A DNA stretch of 64,000 nt. It comes from Halichoerus grypus. Its lineage: Eukaryota > Chordata > Mammalia > Carnivora > Phocidae. Under the pieces are notes generated by a model. The model made no database searches. It saw only the letters and a program-made list of their open reading frames with translations, and was not told where the DNA came from. The translations under genes and the position numbers were made by a program. Positions 22,214 to 34,018 of the stretch are shown piece by piece; position 1 is the stretch's first letter; every line of letters starts with the position of its first letter. The stretch is from contig NC_135725.1 in the NCBI RefSeq assembly GCF_964656455.1, positions 47,623,688-47,687,687 on the forward strand. Direction: 5' to 3'.

Positions 22214-22420
22214 AAAAGGCTGGATGATATTCTATAATATGTATATGCCATTTTTTTCTTTATCCATTCATCCATCAATGGACATTTGGGTTACTTAACC
22301 GTTGGCTATTGTGAATAAAGCTACAATAAACATGGGGAGTCAAATATCTTTCCAAGTGTCTCTCCAGTATCTTTTATGATGTGAAACAGTGTATAAACAC
22401 ACAGAATTGCATACTGAAAA

Positions 22421-22559
22421 GTATTCAAATAATAAAGGCTTACTTATAAATAAATTTGTATTCAATTTAAACCTCTTTAAAGCGGAAACTTGGTCATTTT
22501 CCTTTTATGCTGATTAAGTAGTCAATTATTTTAGGTAAATATGCTTATTTGTCTATTGA
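22421..22559. other. Unassigned DNA
   Basis: No feature recognised. Confidence 0.3.
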
Positions 22560-22754
22560 CTTTTTTAAAAGATTTTATTTATCTGACAGAGAGAGAGAGA
22601 GATCACAAGCAGGGGTTGGGCAGAGGCAGGGGGAAGAGGGAGAAGCAGGCTTCCCACTGAGCAGGGAGTCCGATGTGGGGCTCAATCCCAGGACCCTGGA
22701 ATCACGACCTGAGCCGAAGACAGACGCTTAACGGACTGAGCCACCCAGGCGCCT
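22560..22754 (-). mobile_element. CAN SINE without visible duplication
   Basis: A minus-strand SINE ending with head complement CCACCCAGGCGCCTC. The left flank (TTTGTCTATTGACTTTTTT) and right flank (ATCCCTCTGCCCTTCTGAG) share no duplication, so the insertion may have been altered at an end or joined to other DNA by recombination. The frame at 22549-22731 is an artefact. Confidence 0.9.
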
Positions 22755-23184
22755 CATCCCTCTGCCCTTCTGAGCACCCATCTCCCATCAGCTGAAATAA
22801 GTCCTTGTTTCCTTAGGGAACCAAACCCAAACACTAGCCTCTCTCTCTCAGGCTGTAATTAAATCTGGTGGGCAGGTCAGCAGGGCCACTGGGGCAGGAA
22901 AGAGGAGAAAGAGGAAGTGGGGGAAATGGCATTTGTTTCTCGGCTGGTCCTGGTGCTTCTCGGAGACGGAGGCCCTGGTAGCCTCGCAGTGGAGTCGCTG
23001 TGCCCAGAATACCTGTGCTTGCTCCGGCTCCCAAATGGTTCTTCCCAATTGAGGGCTTGTGCGACCCTCAGCCCTCAGCCCTACAGGCTGCAGCACCTTC
23101 CTGGTGGTGTGCCGCTGCCGGAAAGATCTCTTTCCTCATTCACCACCTCCGATTACAGGACAGAGGAGCTTCTCACACTGTAAT
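22755..23184. other. GC-rich unassigned block
   Basis: About 430 bp is more GC- and CpG-rich than its surroundings (for example CGGCTGG, CGGAGACGGAGG, CGCAGTGGAGTCGCTG), with overlapping frames on both strands (22834-23034, 22848-23096, 22917-23183, 23000-23353). I recognise no protein family. It is bounded by a SINE and a MER5A fragment. Confidence 0.35.
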
Positions 23185-23332
23185 GCGCATCACAGTCACT
23201 CCCAGGGCTGGTGAAGCCCAGATTCCTGGACCCCAGCCCGAGGATTCCCCGGGGGTGCTGAGAGTTTACATTTCTAACAAGTTCCCAGGGGATGAAGGTG
23301 CTGCTGGTCCACAGCCAGAAAAGCCTACCAGT
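23185..23332 (+). repeat. MER5A-type fragment
   Basis: GGACCCCAGCCCGAGGATTCC, GTTTACATTTCTAACAAGTTCCCAGG and GGTGCTGCTGGTCCAC are MER5A 3'-half words in plus orientation. Confidence 0.7.
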
Positions 23333-23529
23333 GGTCAAAGAGGGAGAAATTAGTTGAGATCACATGTCTCCAGGTGGTGAGAACAAAAAGATGCCTTAGT
23401 TGGGGTGCGTAGGAGCCCTGTGGCGCCTTAGACGTATAAAATCGGCTCCATACTTTGCTTTCAAACTATAGTTGTGAACATTGTTTCAACAATTAAGTAA
23501 CTAAGGAAAACCTTTGTCTCTTTTCTAAT
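23333..23529. other. Unassigned DNA
   Basis: No feature recognised. Confidence 0.3.
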
Positions 23530-24790
23530 TACATAGCATGAAACGCATGACTCTTAAGTGTACAGCTTGATGAATTTTGACAAATGCACACACCCATGTA
23601 ATCCATACCCCCATCACCTCAGAAAGTTCCCACATGTTCCTTCCCAGTTAATCTCCTACTCCTCCGGGAAAAAATATTATTTTTATATACATATTATAAT
23701 ATAATACAAAATTTTTTTTTAAGATTTTTTATTTATTTGACAGAGAGAGACAGTGAGAGCAGGAACACAAGCAGGGGGAGTGGGAAAGGGAGAAGCAGGC
23801 TTCCCTCCGAGCAGGGAGCCCGAGGCGGGGTTCGATCCCAGGACCCTGGGATCATGACCTGAGCCAAAGGCAAACGCTTAACAACTAAGCCACCCAGGCG
23901 CCCCTATAATATAAAGTATTATATTATTTTGATTTAACTAACTGAAAATTAGTTTTTTTGTTCTAGAACTTCATGTAAAGAGAAAAACAGAGTATATGCT
24001 CTTTTGTGTCTTCTACTTTGCTAGGCATAATGTTTTTGAGATTTATCATGCTATTGCATGTTTAACTGTCACTTCTTTTTATTATGAGGGATTTTCCAGG
24101 GAATGAATCTACTATAATTTATGTATCAGTTCTCCTACTGATGAATATTTTGGTCGATTCCAGTTTTGTGTTATTTGAGTAAAATTAATATGAACATTCT
24201 TCTCAAAGTCTTTTTGGAAGATCAAAGGGCAGTTATCTTCAGTGTTCTCTGAAGTGGTTGTATCATTTTACACACATAGGAGAGCTTCTAATCCTCTCCA
24301 ACATTTCATGTTAACAGTTTTTAAAATTTCAGCCATCCTAGTGGGTATGTAGTGGTATCTCATTGTGATTTTAATTCATATTCCCTGATGACCAAGAACG
24401 GTGAGCACTTTCTCATGTATATCACAGCCTTTTGTTCAAGTTTTTTACCCACTTCAAACATTTTAGACTGTTTGGCTTTTTATTATTAAGTAGTAGAGTT
24501 CTTTATATATTATGATTATAAATCTTTTGTTTGATATATGTAATGTATTTCTGCAAGTGTGTGCCTTTTCATTTTCTTAGTGGTATCTTGAGCAATTTAT
24601 AATTTTGATGAACTCTATTTAATTTTTTATAGCTAATATTTTGTGTCCTTTGTAAGAAATCTTTGAGTCACAAAGATACTCTCTTATGTTTTCTCTTCCT
24701 GTAAACTTTATATTGTTAGCTTTTTTGGTATCTCTCAAATGAATTTTGGTATATAGTGCAACTTTTAAATAATTCTCTTTTTGTCTTAGC
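23530..24790 (-). mobile_element. Old LINE-1 3' fragment
   Basis: Read on plus it shows reverse-complement L1 order: GTACAGCTTGATGAATTTTGACAAATGC, CATCACCTCAGAAAGTTCC, TTGAGATTTATCATGCTATTGCATG, CCATCCTAGTGGGTATGTAGTGGTATCTCATTGTGATTTTAATT, and TTATAATTTTGATGAACTCTATTTAATT. About 1.2 kb survives, with a SINE at 23707-23904. It is a different, more diverged L1 family than the one at 21150. Confidence 0.8.
23707..23904 (-). mobile_element. CAN SINE in old LINE-1
   Basis: A young-type minus-strand SINE. The 10-bp AT-only duplication TATAATATAA lies at 23695-23704 and 23905-23914. The pol III B-box region reads GGGTTCGATCCC on the plus strand. Confidence 0.93.
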
Positions 24791-24887
24791 TGCCAGGATA
24801 TCAGGGTCTAATTTTAAAGGTAATCATGGCTATTATGTTAACTTTTATGGTTATCACATTTGCATTCTCCTTTTCCTTACTGTTTCT

Positions 24888-25105
24888 TCTCATTTCTTTT
24901 TTTCTTTTTCTTTTTTTCTTTTTTTTTCTTTTTTTGAGAGAGAGGGGTGAGGGGAAAGGGGAGGGACAAAAGGAGAGAGAATCCTAAACAGGCTCTACGC
25001 CCAGCATGGAGTCTAATGTGGGGTTTGATCTGATGACCCTGAGATCATGACAACAGCCAAATTCAAGAGTCGGTCGCTTAAATGACTGAGCCACCCAGGC
25101 GCACC
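24888..25105 (-). mobile_element. CAN SINE, older type, with CT-interrupted tail
   Basis: The left end is a 45-bp T-rich tract broken by C (24888-24935), which is the A-rich tail of a minus-strand element. The head is at the right as GTGCGCCTGGGTGGCTCAG. Possible duplication CCTTACTG / CCTTTACTG is imperfect. The 64-codon frame at 24756 is an artefact. Confidence 0.85.
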
Positions 25106-25852
25106 TTTACTGCTTATTTTCCATTTATATTTTTTCTTCCTATTGTGTATAACTTTTATTTAAGAGGGGGAGTATTTATTAAATTCAATAACTAAAAGTA
25201 AGTAGGATTTCCTTTTTTATCCACTAGATAATTAGACTTAAATTTAGCCACTGTGAATTTTATTTTGTTGTAGAATATGAATAGGTTGAACCCCTGGCAC
25301 AGGCATTAGAGGTGACCTTTGGATAATATCCACTGCATTGAATGAGAAGTAGTGGATTTCATGAGATTCAAATTAATGTCTCCTGAAATCTGTGGGCTCT
25401 AAATGCAGTTCCTCCTGCCTGATAAAGAATTTAAACTGTTTAAGAATATTAACACCATTCTCATCAGCCATAAACAGATAAACAAAGGGCTGGATTCAGC
25501 TTGTAGGCCCATGGTTTTCTGACTTCTGGGCTAGAGTAACAAGATAAAAGGTGTTGCTATGCACAGAGACACTGGAAGGAACCAAGAAAACATTCAAAGA
25601 TAGATTTTTATTCCAAGGAAACTAAGTTCCAAAAGGCCTGTAAAAAGAACTATTAGACATCAACTCTTTCCTGGATCTCCAGTCCACTGGCCTACCCTGC
25701 AGATTTTGTATTTGTAGCCTCCATGATCCTTAAAATAAATCCAATAATAGAGCCAGAAAAAAAAAACAAACCCAAAAACCAGAACTATTAGAATACTGGA
25801 CAGGAATAGATTATCTACAAATGAATTATGATTTTAAAAAAGTAAGTAAAAG
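25106..25852. other. Unassigned DNA
   Basis: No gene or repeat recognised with confidence. Confidence 0.3.
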
Positions 25853-25864
25853 TAGCCTCCAATT

Positions 25865-26073
25865 GGGGCACCTGGGTGGCTCAGTCAGTTAAGCGTCTGC
25901 CTTCGGCTCAGGTCATGATCCCAGGGTCCTGGGATCAAGCCCCATATCGGGCTCCCTGCTGAGTGGGAAGCTTGCTTCTCCCTCTCCCTCTGCCTCTCCC
26001 CCTGCTCATGCTCTCTCTCTCTCTGTATCTTTGTGTCTCAAATGAATAAATAAAATCTTTAAAAAAAAAAAAA
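25865..26073 (+). mobile_element. CAN SINE
   Basis: The head is GGGGCACCTGGGTGGCTCAG and the body is the CTGCTCATGCTCTCTCTCTC type, intermediate between old and young forms. The 12-bp duplication TAGCCTCCAATT is exact at 25853-25864 and 26074-26085. Confidence 0.96.
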
Positions 26074-26085
26074 TAGCCTCCAATT

Positions 26086-26599
26086 TAGTTGGTGGAGAAG
26101 GGAAATGGGGGTTAGCTGAAATCAGAAAAGTGGGGTGAGGGGAATCTTCTGGGGACATGTCCTTAAGGGGGCATGAGTTAAAGACTTCTGGGATAAGAGG
26201 GTCCACAATGAAGGTTTGGCTATTAACTCCAGAATATATCACTTAATGATTGATAAACTGTCACCGATGATCTAATCATGCTCACCCTTGGTTTAGGCCA
26301 TTGGTAATTGGGTAATTGGGAAATGATTTCTGCATCTTCTGTCTCTGCCGGGACAAAGCATCGTGGATACAGGCTTGGATAAAGGTGTCTTGTCCACTGA
26401 TAGAAGTAGCAAATGGGGTAGGGTGAGGGATTTCAATTCCAGAACTGAAGCTTCCTTGGGGAATCATTAGCAAGTTGTGTTAGAAATAGCACAAAATAAA
26501 AGTCTGTTTTGTTTGAAACCTAGAAGCAGGTTTATGCCACTAATTTACTTGACTACCTTAAGAAGGAAGAGGACTAAGAAATACTAAGTTGTCTACTGT
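26086..26599. other. Unassigned DNA with adjacent minus-strand frames
   Basis: Two minus-strand open stretches (26006-26242, about 55 codons of it outside the SINE, and 26282-26473, 63 codons) follow one another and have an ordinary amino-acid mix. I cannot match them to a family and see stops between them. This could be a decayed retrocopy or chance. Confidence 0.3.
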
Positions 26600-26795
26600 G
26601 AATCAGGCATTCAAATACATAATTTTAATTTATTCCTCCATACCATTTCTAGAAGTTGAGTATTATTATCCCCATTTCACAAAGAGAACACCAAGGCTCA
26701 GAAAGTTTAAGTAACTTCTCCAAGTTTGCACAGTTGCTAAAACAGAATTCAAGCTTGGCTCCATTTGAGACCAAAACTCATGCCCTTGTCCCAAA
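26600..26795 (-). repeat. MIR element
   Basis: ATTATTATCCCCATTTCACAAAGAGAACACCAAGGCTCAGAAAGTTTAAGTAACTTCTCCAAGTTTGCACAGTTGC is the reverse-complement MIR core. The 135-codon frame at 26656-27063 is MIR joined to a SINE and is not a gene. Confidence 0.78.
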
Positions 26796-26908
26796 TCATG
26801 CTGGCTCCTTGAGCTTCCATTTGCTCATCTGTGAAGGGAAGGAGCGCCACCAGATGATTCCTGATGTTTCTTGTCTCCAGCACTGGTATTTTATATGCAT
26901 AGGGTCTT

Positions 26909-27109
26909 TTTTTTTTTTTTTAAAGATTTTATTTATTTATTTGACAGAGAGAGAGATAGTGAGAGCAGGAACACAAGCAGGGGGAGCGGGAGAGGGAGAA
27001 GCAGGCTTCCCGCTGAGCAGGGAGCCCGACGCGGGACTCAATCCCAGGACCCCAGGATCATGACCCGAGCCAAAGGCAGATGCTTAATGACTGAGCCACC
27101 CAGGCGCCC
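26909..27109 (-). mobile_element. CAN SINE
   Basis: A young-type minus-strand SINE with a T14 tail. The 14-bp duplication ATGCATAGGGTCTT is exact at 26895-26908 and 27110-27123. CpGs persist (CCCGACGCGGGACTC), which suggests recent insertion. Confidence 0.96.
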
Positions 27110-27123
27110 ATGCATAGGGTCTT

Positions 27124-27882
27124 GATGGCCATAAGGGATGAGAGTAATGGAACTACATGATGTGGCTTACCTCGTGACACCACTTATAACTTAATTATAA
27201 GAGAAATGAATGTGCAAATTCAAAGTTATAGGAAGATACGACTTCAGATTTAGACCAAGAAGGCAGTATGAACACCAGGTCTTTACTCTTCCTATACTTC
27301 ACAAAAAAAAAAAAAAAAAAAGTCCATAAAAATAAAATAAAAATTACACAATATAACAATAAACACACCAGTTATTAAAATTACTAGGTAAAAAGCTTAG
27401 TCATCATGAGGTTTCAAATCCAACACACTTCCTCTAACTGACAAGTAACAAATCTTTTAGAAATGACTTCTTTTTATTTTGCTGCACTGCTTTTAGTATA
27501 GTGCTTTGTATGTTGATTGAAAGTATTAGACTTGTCTAAATATTTCTCACACGATCACTGGGTGGGAAGACAGAACAAAAGGCAGGAAGAATGAACCATT
27601 TCCAAAGAGGGTGACCACGCGCAACATTCCAGGCAAACGGACAATTCTTTCTACACTAAAAAGTGTTTCTAAACAGAATGTTGAACATAAAATTAACTGA
27701 ACTTGGGAAGCAATCACCTTTTGGAAAATCCTTACATGGACATTTGCAAAATATCATGGGATACTTATTATCGTTTAAATTTCCAATATATGAGAAACTA
27801 ATGTGACAATTATAGTACTCTCCAAAAATGCAATGGAGGAAAAGGGGGATGTGGGCTTTATATTTATATTAAAAAAAAAAAA
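27124..27882. other. Unassigned DNA with two A-runs
   Basis: No gene recognised. An A21 run lies at 27301-27321 and an A12 run at 27871-27882, the second immediately before the full-length L1. Confidence 0.35.
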
Positions 27883-29358
27883 GGAGGAGGAGCAAGATGG
27901 CAGAGGAGTAGGAGACCTGGATTTCATCTGGTCTCAGGAATTCAGCTGGATAGGGATCAAACCATTCTGAACACCTACAAACTCAACCAGAGATCGAAGA
28001 AAAGAATAGCAGCAACTCTCTGAACAGAAAAGCGACCACTTTCTGGAAGGTAGTGAATCCGAGGCAATATTTGGGAAGATAGATGGCTGGGGAGGGAGCC
28101 TCCGTTGGCCACTTCTGGCAAGTGATAGAGCCGCAGAGCACAAAATCGAAACTTTTAGAAGTCGGCTCCACTGAGGGACGTCACTCCAGTGGCTAAGTGG
28201 GGGGTGGAACCCTCGGGGGACAGTGTGGTCTCAGGACCCTCGGGATCACAGAAAGACCGGGGGTGCCTGAGTGCGGCAGAGCTCCCAGGTATCAGAAAGG
28301 GGAAGCCGGCTGCAGAGACGGAGCCGAGGCGCAGGCTCTCAGCTCGGGGTTGTCATAAACCGTGATCCATGGCACAGTCGGGTCACTGCTCCTCCAGCAG
28401 GGACCCGACAAGCGGCAGATCCAGGGAGACTCCCCTTCCTCCCCCGGGAGGAGCAGTGCGGGAGCGCACCGCAGGGATCTGCTGGGTTTGGAGACTCCAC
28501 ACGGGGTCAGGTGCCAGAGATAGAAATGCTCGGTCACAGGCCGGGTGAGCACGGAGTGTGGCCGGAGACCAGGGAGACGGGAGTGACTGATGGCTTTTCT
28601 CTGGGGGCTCACTGAGGAGCGGGGCCCCGAGTTCTTGGCTCCTCCGGGACGGAGATTGGGAGGCCGCCATTTTCACTCTTGTCCTCCAAAGCTGTACGGA
28701 AAGCTTGCAGGGAACAAAAGCTCCCAAGCGCAAACCCCAGCAGATTACTTAGCCCAGACTGGCAAGGGCGGGGCAATTCCGCCTCTGGCAAAGACATTTG
28801 GGAACCACGGCAACAGGACCCTCCCCCAGAAGATCAGCGAGAACAGCCGGCCAAGACCAAGTTTACCGATCAATGAGAGCAGCAGAACTCCAGCGCTAGG
28901 GGAATACTGCACATAGAATCCATGGCTTTTTCCCCATGATTCTTTAGTCTTTCAAAGTTAATTTTTTTAATTTCCTTTATTTTTTCTTTTTCTATTTATT
29001 TTTTAAAAATTTTTCTTCTTTCCTTTTTCAACCAACATCTTTTCAATTCCTTTTTTAAAATCTTTTTTAATTTTCATTTTTGCAGTCATATTCCATCCCT
29101 TCATTGCATTTACCCTTATTTTTGTATATATATAAGTTTTTCTTTCTTTAAAATTTTGGGAGGCAGTTTCTTCTAACAGACCAAAATACACCCAAAATCT
29201 AGTGTGTGGCTCTGTTCTATTCACCAGCCTGATCATATTTTTTTTCTTTTCCCCCCGGTTTCTGGTCTCTTCTGATTTGTTTAGTGTATATTTTTCTGGG
29301 GTCATTGTTACCCTTTTAGCATTTTGTTCTCTCATTCATCTAGTCTTCTCTGGACAAA
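27883..29358 (+). promoter_or_regulatory. LINE-1 5' UTR with internal promoter
   Basis: The first 20 bases include CAAGATGGC (27893-27901), the reverse of the YY1 motif GCCATCTTG that positions L1 transcription starts. The segment 28190-28870 is the most CpG-rich stretch of the window and is followed by a T-rich part (28940-29340). Overlapping frames on both strands at 28271-28916 are 5' UTR translations, not genes. In a living element this promoter would be silenced by methylation in most tissues; whether it is active here is unknown. Confidence 0.85.
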
Positions 29359-30235
29359 ATGACAAAACAGAAAAACTCACCTCAAAAAAAAGAACAAGAG
29401 GCAGTACTGATTTCCAGGGACCTAATCAATATGGACATTAGTAAGATGTTGGAACTAGAGTTCAAAATGATGATTATGAAGATATTAGCTGGGCTTGAAA
29501 AAAGCATAGAATATACTAGAGAATCCCTTTCTGGAGAAATAAAATCTAACCAAGTTGAAATCAAAAAAGCTATTAATGAGGTGCAATCAAAAATGAAGGC
29601 TCTAACTGGTGGGATAAATGAGGCAGAAAAGAGAATTAGTGATATAGAAGACCAAATGATGGAGAAGCTGAGAAAAAAAGAGATAAACAACAACTGGATC
29701 ACAAGGGGAGAATTCGAGAGATAAGTGAGACCATAAGATGAAACAATACGAGAATAATTAGGATCCCAGAAGAAGAAGAGAGAGAGGGGCAGAAGGTATA
29801 TTGGAGCAAATTACAGCGGAGAACTTCCCTAATTTGGGGAAGGAAACAGACATCAAAATCCAGGAGGCACAGAGAACCCCCCTCAAAATCAGTAAAAATA
29901 AGTCAACTCCCCAACATCTAATAGTAAAACTCACAAGTCTCAGAGACAAAGAGAAAATCCTGAAAGCAGCTCAGGACAAGAGGTCTGTAATCTACAACAA
30001 TAGAAACATTAGATTGGCAGCAGACCTATCCACACAGGCCTGGCAGGCCAGAAAGGACTGGCATGATATATTCAGGGCACTAAATGAGAAAAATATGCAG
30101 CCAAGAATACTATACCCAGCTAGGCTGTCATTGAAAATAGAAGGAGAGATAAAAAGCTTCCAGGACAAACAAAAACTAAAAGAATTTGCAATCACCAAGC
30201 CAGCCCTATAAAAATTACTGAAAGGGGTCCTCTAA
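29359..30235 (+). pseudogene. LINE-1 ORF1p (RNA-binding protein), broken
   Basis: ORF1p is the trimeric RNA chaperone that packages L1 RNA. The ATG at 29359 opens MTKQKNSPQKKEQE, typical of carnivore ORF1. A coiled coil follows (heptads around KAINEVQSKMKALTGGIN, 29570-29640). The frame then shifts near 29716 (GAATTCGAGAGATAAG, likely one base lost) and stops at 29722. The RRM and C-terminal domain continue in another frame from about 29801 to 30211 (AENFPNLGKE ... NMQPRILYPARLS). A second lesion near 30208 gives an early stop; the ancestral stop is probably 30233-30235. No functional protein is expected. Confidence 0.92.
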
Positions 30236-30316
30236 ACAAAGAGAGAGCCTAAAAGTAACATAGACCAGAAAGGAACACAGACAATATACAGTAACAGTCA
30301 CCTTACAGGCAATACA

Positions 30317-33300
30317 ATGGCACTAAATTCATATCTTTCAATAGTTACCCTGAATGTAAATGGGCTAAATGCCCCAATCAAAAGACACACGGTATCAGAT
30401 TGGATGAAAAAAACAAGACCCATCGATATGCTGTCTGCAAGAGACTCATTTTAGACCCAAAGACACCTCCAGATTTAAAGTGAGGGGGTGGAAAACCATT
30501 TACCATGTTAATGGACATCAAAAGAAAGGTGGGGTGGCAATCCTTATATCAGACAAATTAGATTTTAAACCAAAGACTATAATAAGAGATGAGGAAGGAC
30601 ACTACATCATACTTAAAGTGTCTATCCAACGAGAAGATCTAATAATTGTAAATATTTATGCCCCTAACATGGGAGCAGCCAATTATATAAGCCAATTAAA
30701 AACAAAATCAAAGAAACACATTGACAATAATACAATAATAGTAGGGGACTTTAACACCCCCCTCACTGAAATGGACAGATCATCTAAGCAAAAGATCAAC
30801 AAGGAAATAAAGGCTTTAAATGACACACTGGACCAGATGGATTTCACAGATATATTCAGAACATTCCATCCCAAAGCAACAGAATACACATTCTTCTCTA
30901 GTGCACATGGAACGTTCTTCAAACTAGATCACACCCTGGGTCACAAATCAGGTCTCAACCAGTATCAAAAGATAGGGATCATTCTCTGCATATTTTCAGA
31001 CCACAGTGCTTTGAAACTAGAACACAGTCACAAGAGGAAAGTTGGAAAGAACTCAAATACATGGAGGCTAAAGAGCATTCTACTAAAGAATGAATGGATC
31101 AACCAGGAAATTAAAGAAAAATTTAAAAATTCATGGAAAGAAATGAAAATGAAAACACAACTGTTCAAAATCTTTGGGATGCAGCAAAGGCAGTCCTAAG
31201 AGGAAAGTATATAGCAATACAAGCCTTTCTCAAAAAACAAGAAAGTTCTCAAATGCACAACCTAACCCTACACCTAAAGGAGCTGGAGAAAGAACAACAA
31301 ATAAAGCCGAAACCCAGCAGGAGAAGAGAAATAATAAAGATCAGAGCAGAAATCAATGAAATAGAACCCAAAAGAACAGTAGAACAGATAAAAAACTAGG
31401 GGCTGGTTCTTTGAAAGAATTAATAAGATTGATAAAGCCCTGGCCAGACTTACCAAAAAGAAAAGAGAAAGGACCCAAATAAATAAAATCATGAATGAAA
31501 GAGGAGATATCACAACTAACACCAAAGAAATACAAACAATTTTAAGAACATATTATGAGCAACTATATGCCAGCATATTAGACAATCTAGAAGTAATGGA
31601 TGCATTCCTAGAGATGTATAAACAACCAAAACTGAACCAGGAAGAAATAGAAAACCTGAACAGACCCATAACCAGCAAGGAAATTGAAGTAGTAATCAAA
31701 AATCTCCCAACAAACAAGAGCCCAGGGCCAGTTGGCTTCCCAGGGGAATTCTACCAAATATTTAAAGAAGAATTAATACCTATTCTTCTGAAACTGTTCC
31801 AAAAAATAGAAATGGAAGGAAAACTTCCAAACTCATTTTATGAGGCCAGTGTTACCTTGATCCCAAAACCAGACAAAAACCCCATCAAAAAAGAGAACTA
31901 CAGACCAATATCCCTGATGAACATGGATGCAAAAATTCTCACCAAAATACTAGCCAATAGGATCCAACAGTACATTAAAAGGATTATTCACTACGACCAA
32001 GTGGGATTTATCCCTGGGCTGCAAAGTTGGTTCAACATCCGCAAATCAATCAGTGTGATACAATACATTAATAAAGGAAAGAACAAGAACCTTATGATCC
32101 TCTCAATAGATGCAGAAAAAAGCATTTGACAAAGTACAGCATCCTTTCTTGATTAAAACTTCACAGTGTAGGGATAGAGGGTACATACCTCAATATCATA
32201 AAAGCCATCTATGAAAAACCCACAGCGAATATCATACTCAATGGGGAAAAACAGAGCTTTTCCCCTAAGGTCAGGAACACGGCAGGGATGTCCACCATCA
32301 CCACTGCTGTTCAACATAGTACTAGAAGTCCTAGCCTCAGCAATCAGACAACAAAAAGAAATAAAAGGCATCCGAATCAGCAAAGAAGAAGTCAAACTCT
32401 CACTTTTTGCAGATGATATACTTTATATGGAAAACCCAAAAGACTCCACCCTGAAACTGCTAGAACTCATACAGGAATTCAGTAAAGTGGCAGGATATAA
32501 AATCAATGCACAGAAATCAGTTGCATTTCTATACACCAATGACAAGACAGAAGAAAGAGAAATTAAGGAGTCGATCCCATTTACAATTGCACACAAAACC
32601 ATAAGATACCTAGGAATAAATCTAACCAAAGAGGCAAAGAATCTACTCAGGAAACTATAGAATACTCATGACAGAAATGGAGGAAGACACAAAGAAATGG
32701 AAAAATGTTCCATGCTCATGGAATGGAAGAACAAATATTGTGAAAATGTCTATGCTATCTAGAGCAATCTACACATTTAATGCAATCCCTATCAAAATAC
32801 CATCCACTTTTTTCAAAGAAATGGAACAAATAATCCTAAAATTTGTATGGAACCAGAAAAGACCCCGAATAGCCAGAGGAATGTTGAAAAAGAAAAGCAA
32901 ACTGGTGGCATCACAATTCCGGACTTCCAGCTCTATTACAAAGCTGTCATCATCAAGACAGTATGGTACTGGCACAAAAACAGACACAGAGATCAATGGA
33001 ACAGAATAGAGAGCCCAGAAATGGACCCTCAATTCTATGGTCAACTCATCTTCGACAAAGCAGGAAAGAATGTCCACTGGAAAAAAGACAGTCTCTTCAA
33101 CAAATGGTGTTGGGAAAATTGGACAGGCCCATGCAGAAGAATGAAATTGTACCATTTCTTTACACGACACACAAAAATAGACTCAAAATGGATGAAAGAC
33201 CTAAATGTGAGACAGGAATCCATCAAAATCCTAAAGGAGAACGCAGGCAGCAAACTCTTTGACCTTAGCCTCAGCAACTTCTTCCCAGAAACATTGCCAA

Positions 33301-33981
33301 AAGTAAGGGAGGCAAGGGAAGCAAGGGCAAAAATGAACTATTAGGATTTCCTCAAGATAAAAAGGTTTTGCACAGCAAAGGAAACAGTCAACAAAACCAA
33401 AAGACAACCGATAGAATGGGAGAAGATATCTGCAAATGACGTATCAGATAAAGGGCTAGTATCCAAAATCTATGAAGAACTTATCAAACTGAACACCCAA
33501 GGAACAAATAATCCAATCATGAAATGGGCAGAAGACATGAACAGACGTTTCTCCGAAGAAGATATCCAAATGGCCAACAGACACATGAAAAAGTGTTCAA
33601 CATCACTCGGCATCAGGGAAATACAAATCCAATCCTCAATGAGATACCACCTCACACCAGTCAGAATGGCTAAAATTAACAAGTCAGGAAACGACAGATG
33701 TTGGCGAGAATGTGGAGAAAGGGGAACCCTCTTACACTGTTGGTGGGAATGCAGGCTGGTGCAGCCACTCTGGAAAACAGTTTGGAAGTTCCTCAAAAAG
33801 TTGAAAATAGAACTACCCTATGACCCAGCAATTGCACTACTAGGTATTTACCCCAAAGATACAAATGTAGTAATCCGAAGGGCACGTGCACCCCAATGTT
33901 TATAGCAGCAATGTCCACAATAACTGAACTATGGAAAGAGCCTAGATGTCCATCAACAGATGAATGGATAAAGAAGATGTG

Positions 33982-34018
<37 letters not shown>

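Larger units (their letters stand above)
21150..22420 (-). mobile_element. Old LINE-1 3' fragment split by three SINEs
   Basis: Read on plus it shows the reverse complement of an old L1 tail: AATTGTGGTGAAAAGCACATAACATAAAG, GTGTACAGTTCAATAGTGTTAAGTA, ACCACCATTCTACCTTCTGTTTCTATGAG, GTGACTGGCTTATTTCATTTAG, CCATTCATCCATCAATGGACATTTGGGTT and GCTATTGTGAATAAAGC. It is broken into four pieces by SINEs at 21311, 21750 and 21993. Confidence 0.85.

Noticed and set aside
26656..27063. 135-codon plus-strand frame
   Set aside because: The first part is a MIR and the rest a CAN SINE, so it is a chance fusion of repeats.
28271..28916. Four overlapping GC-rich frames that look like a gene
   Set aside because: They lie in the LINE-1 5' UTR, immediately downstream of its start and upstream of ORF1.
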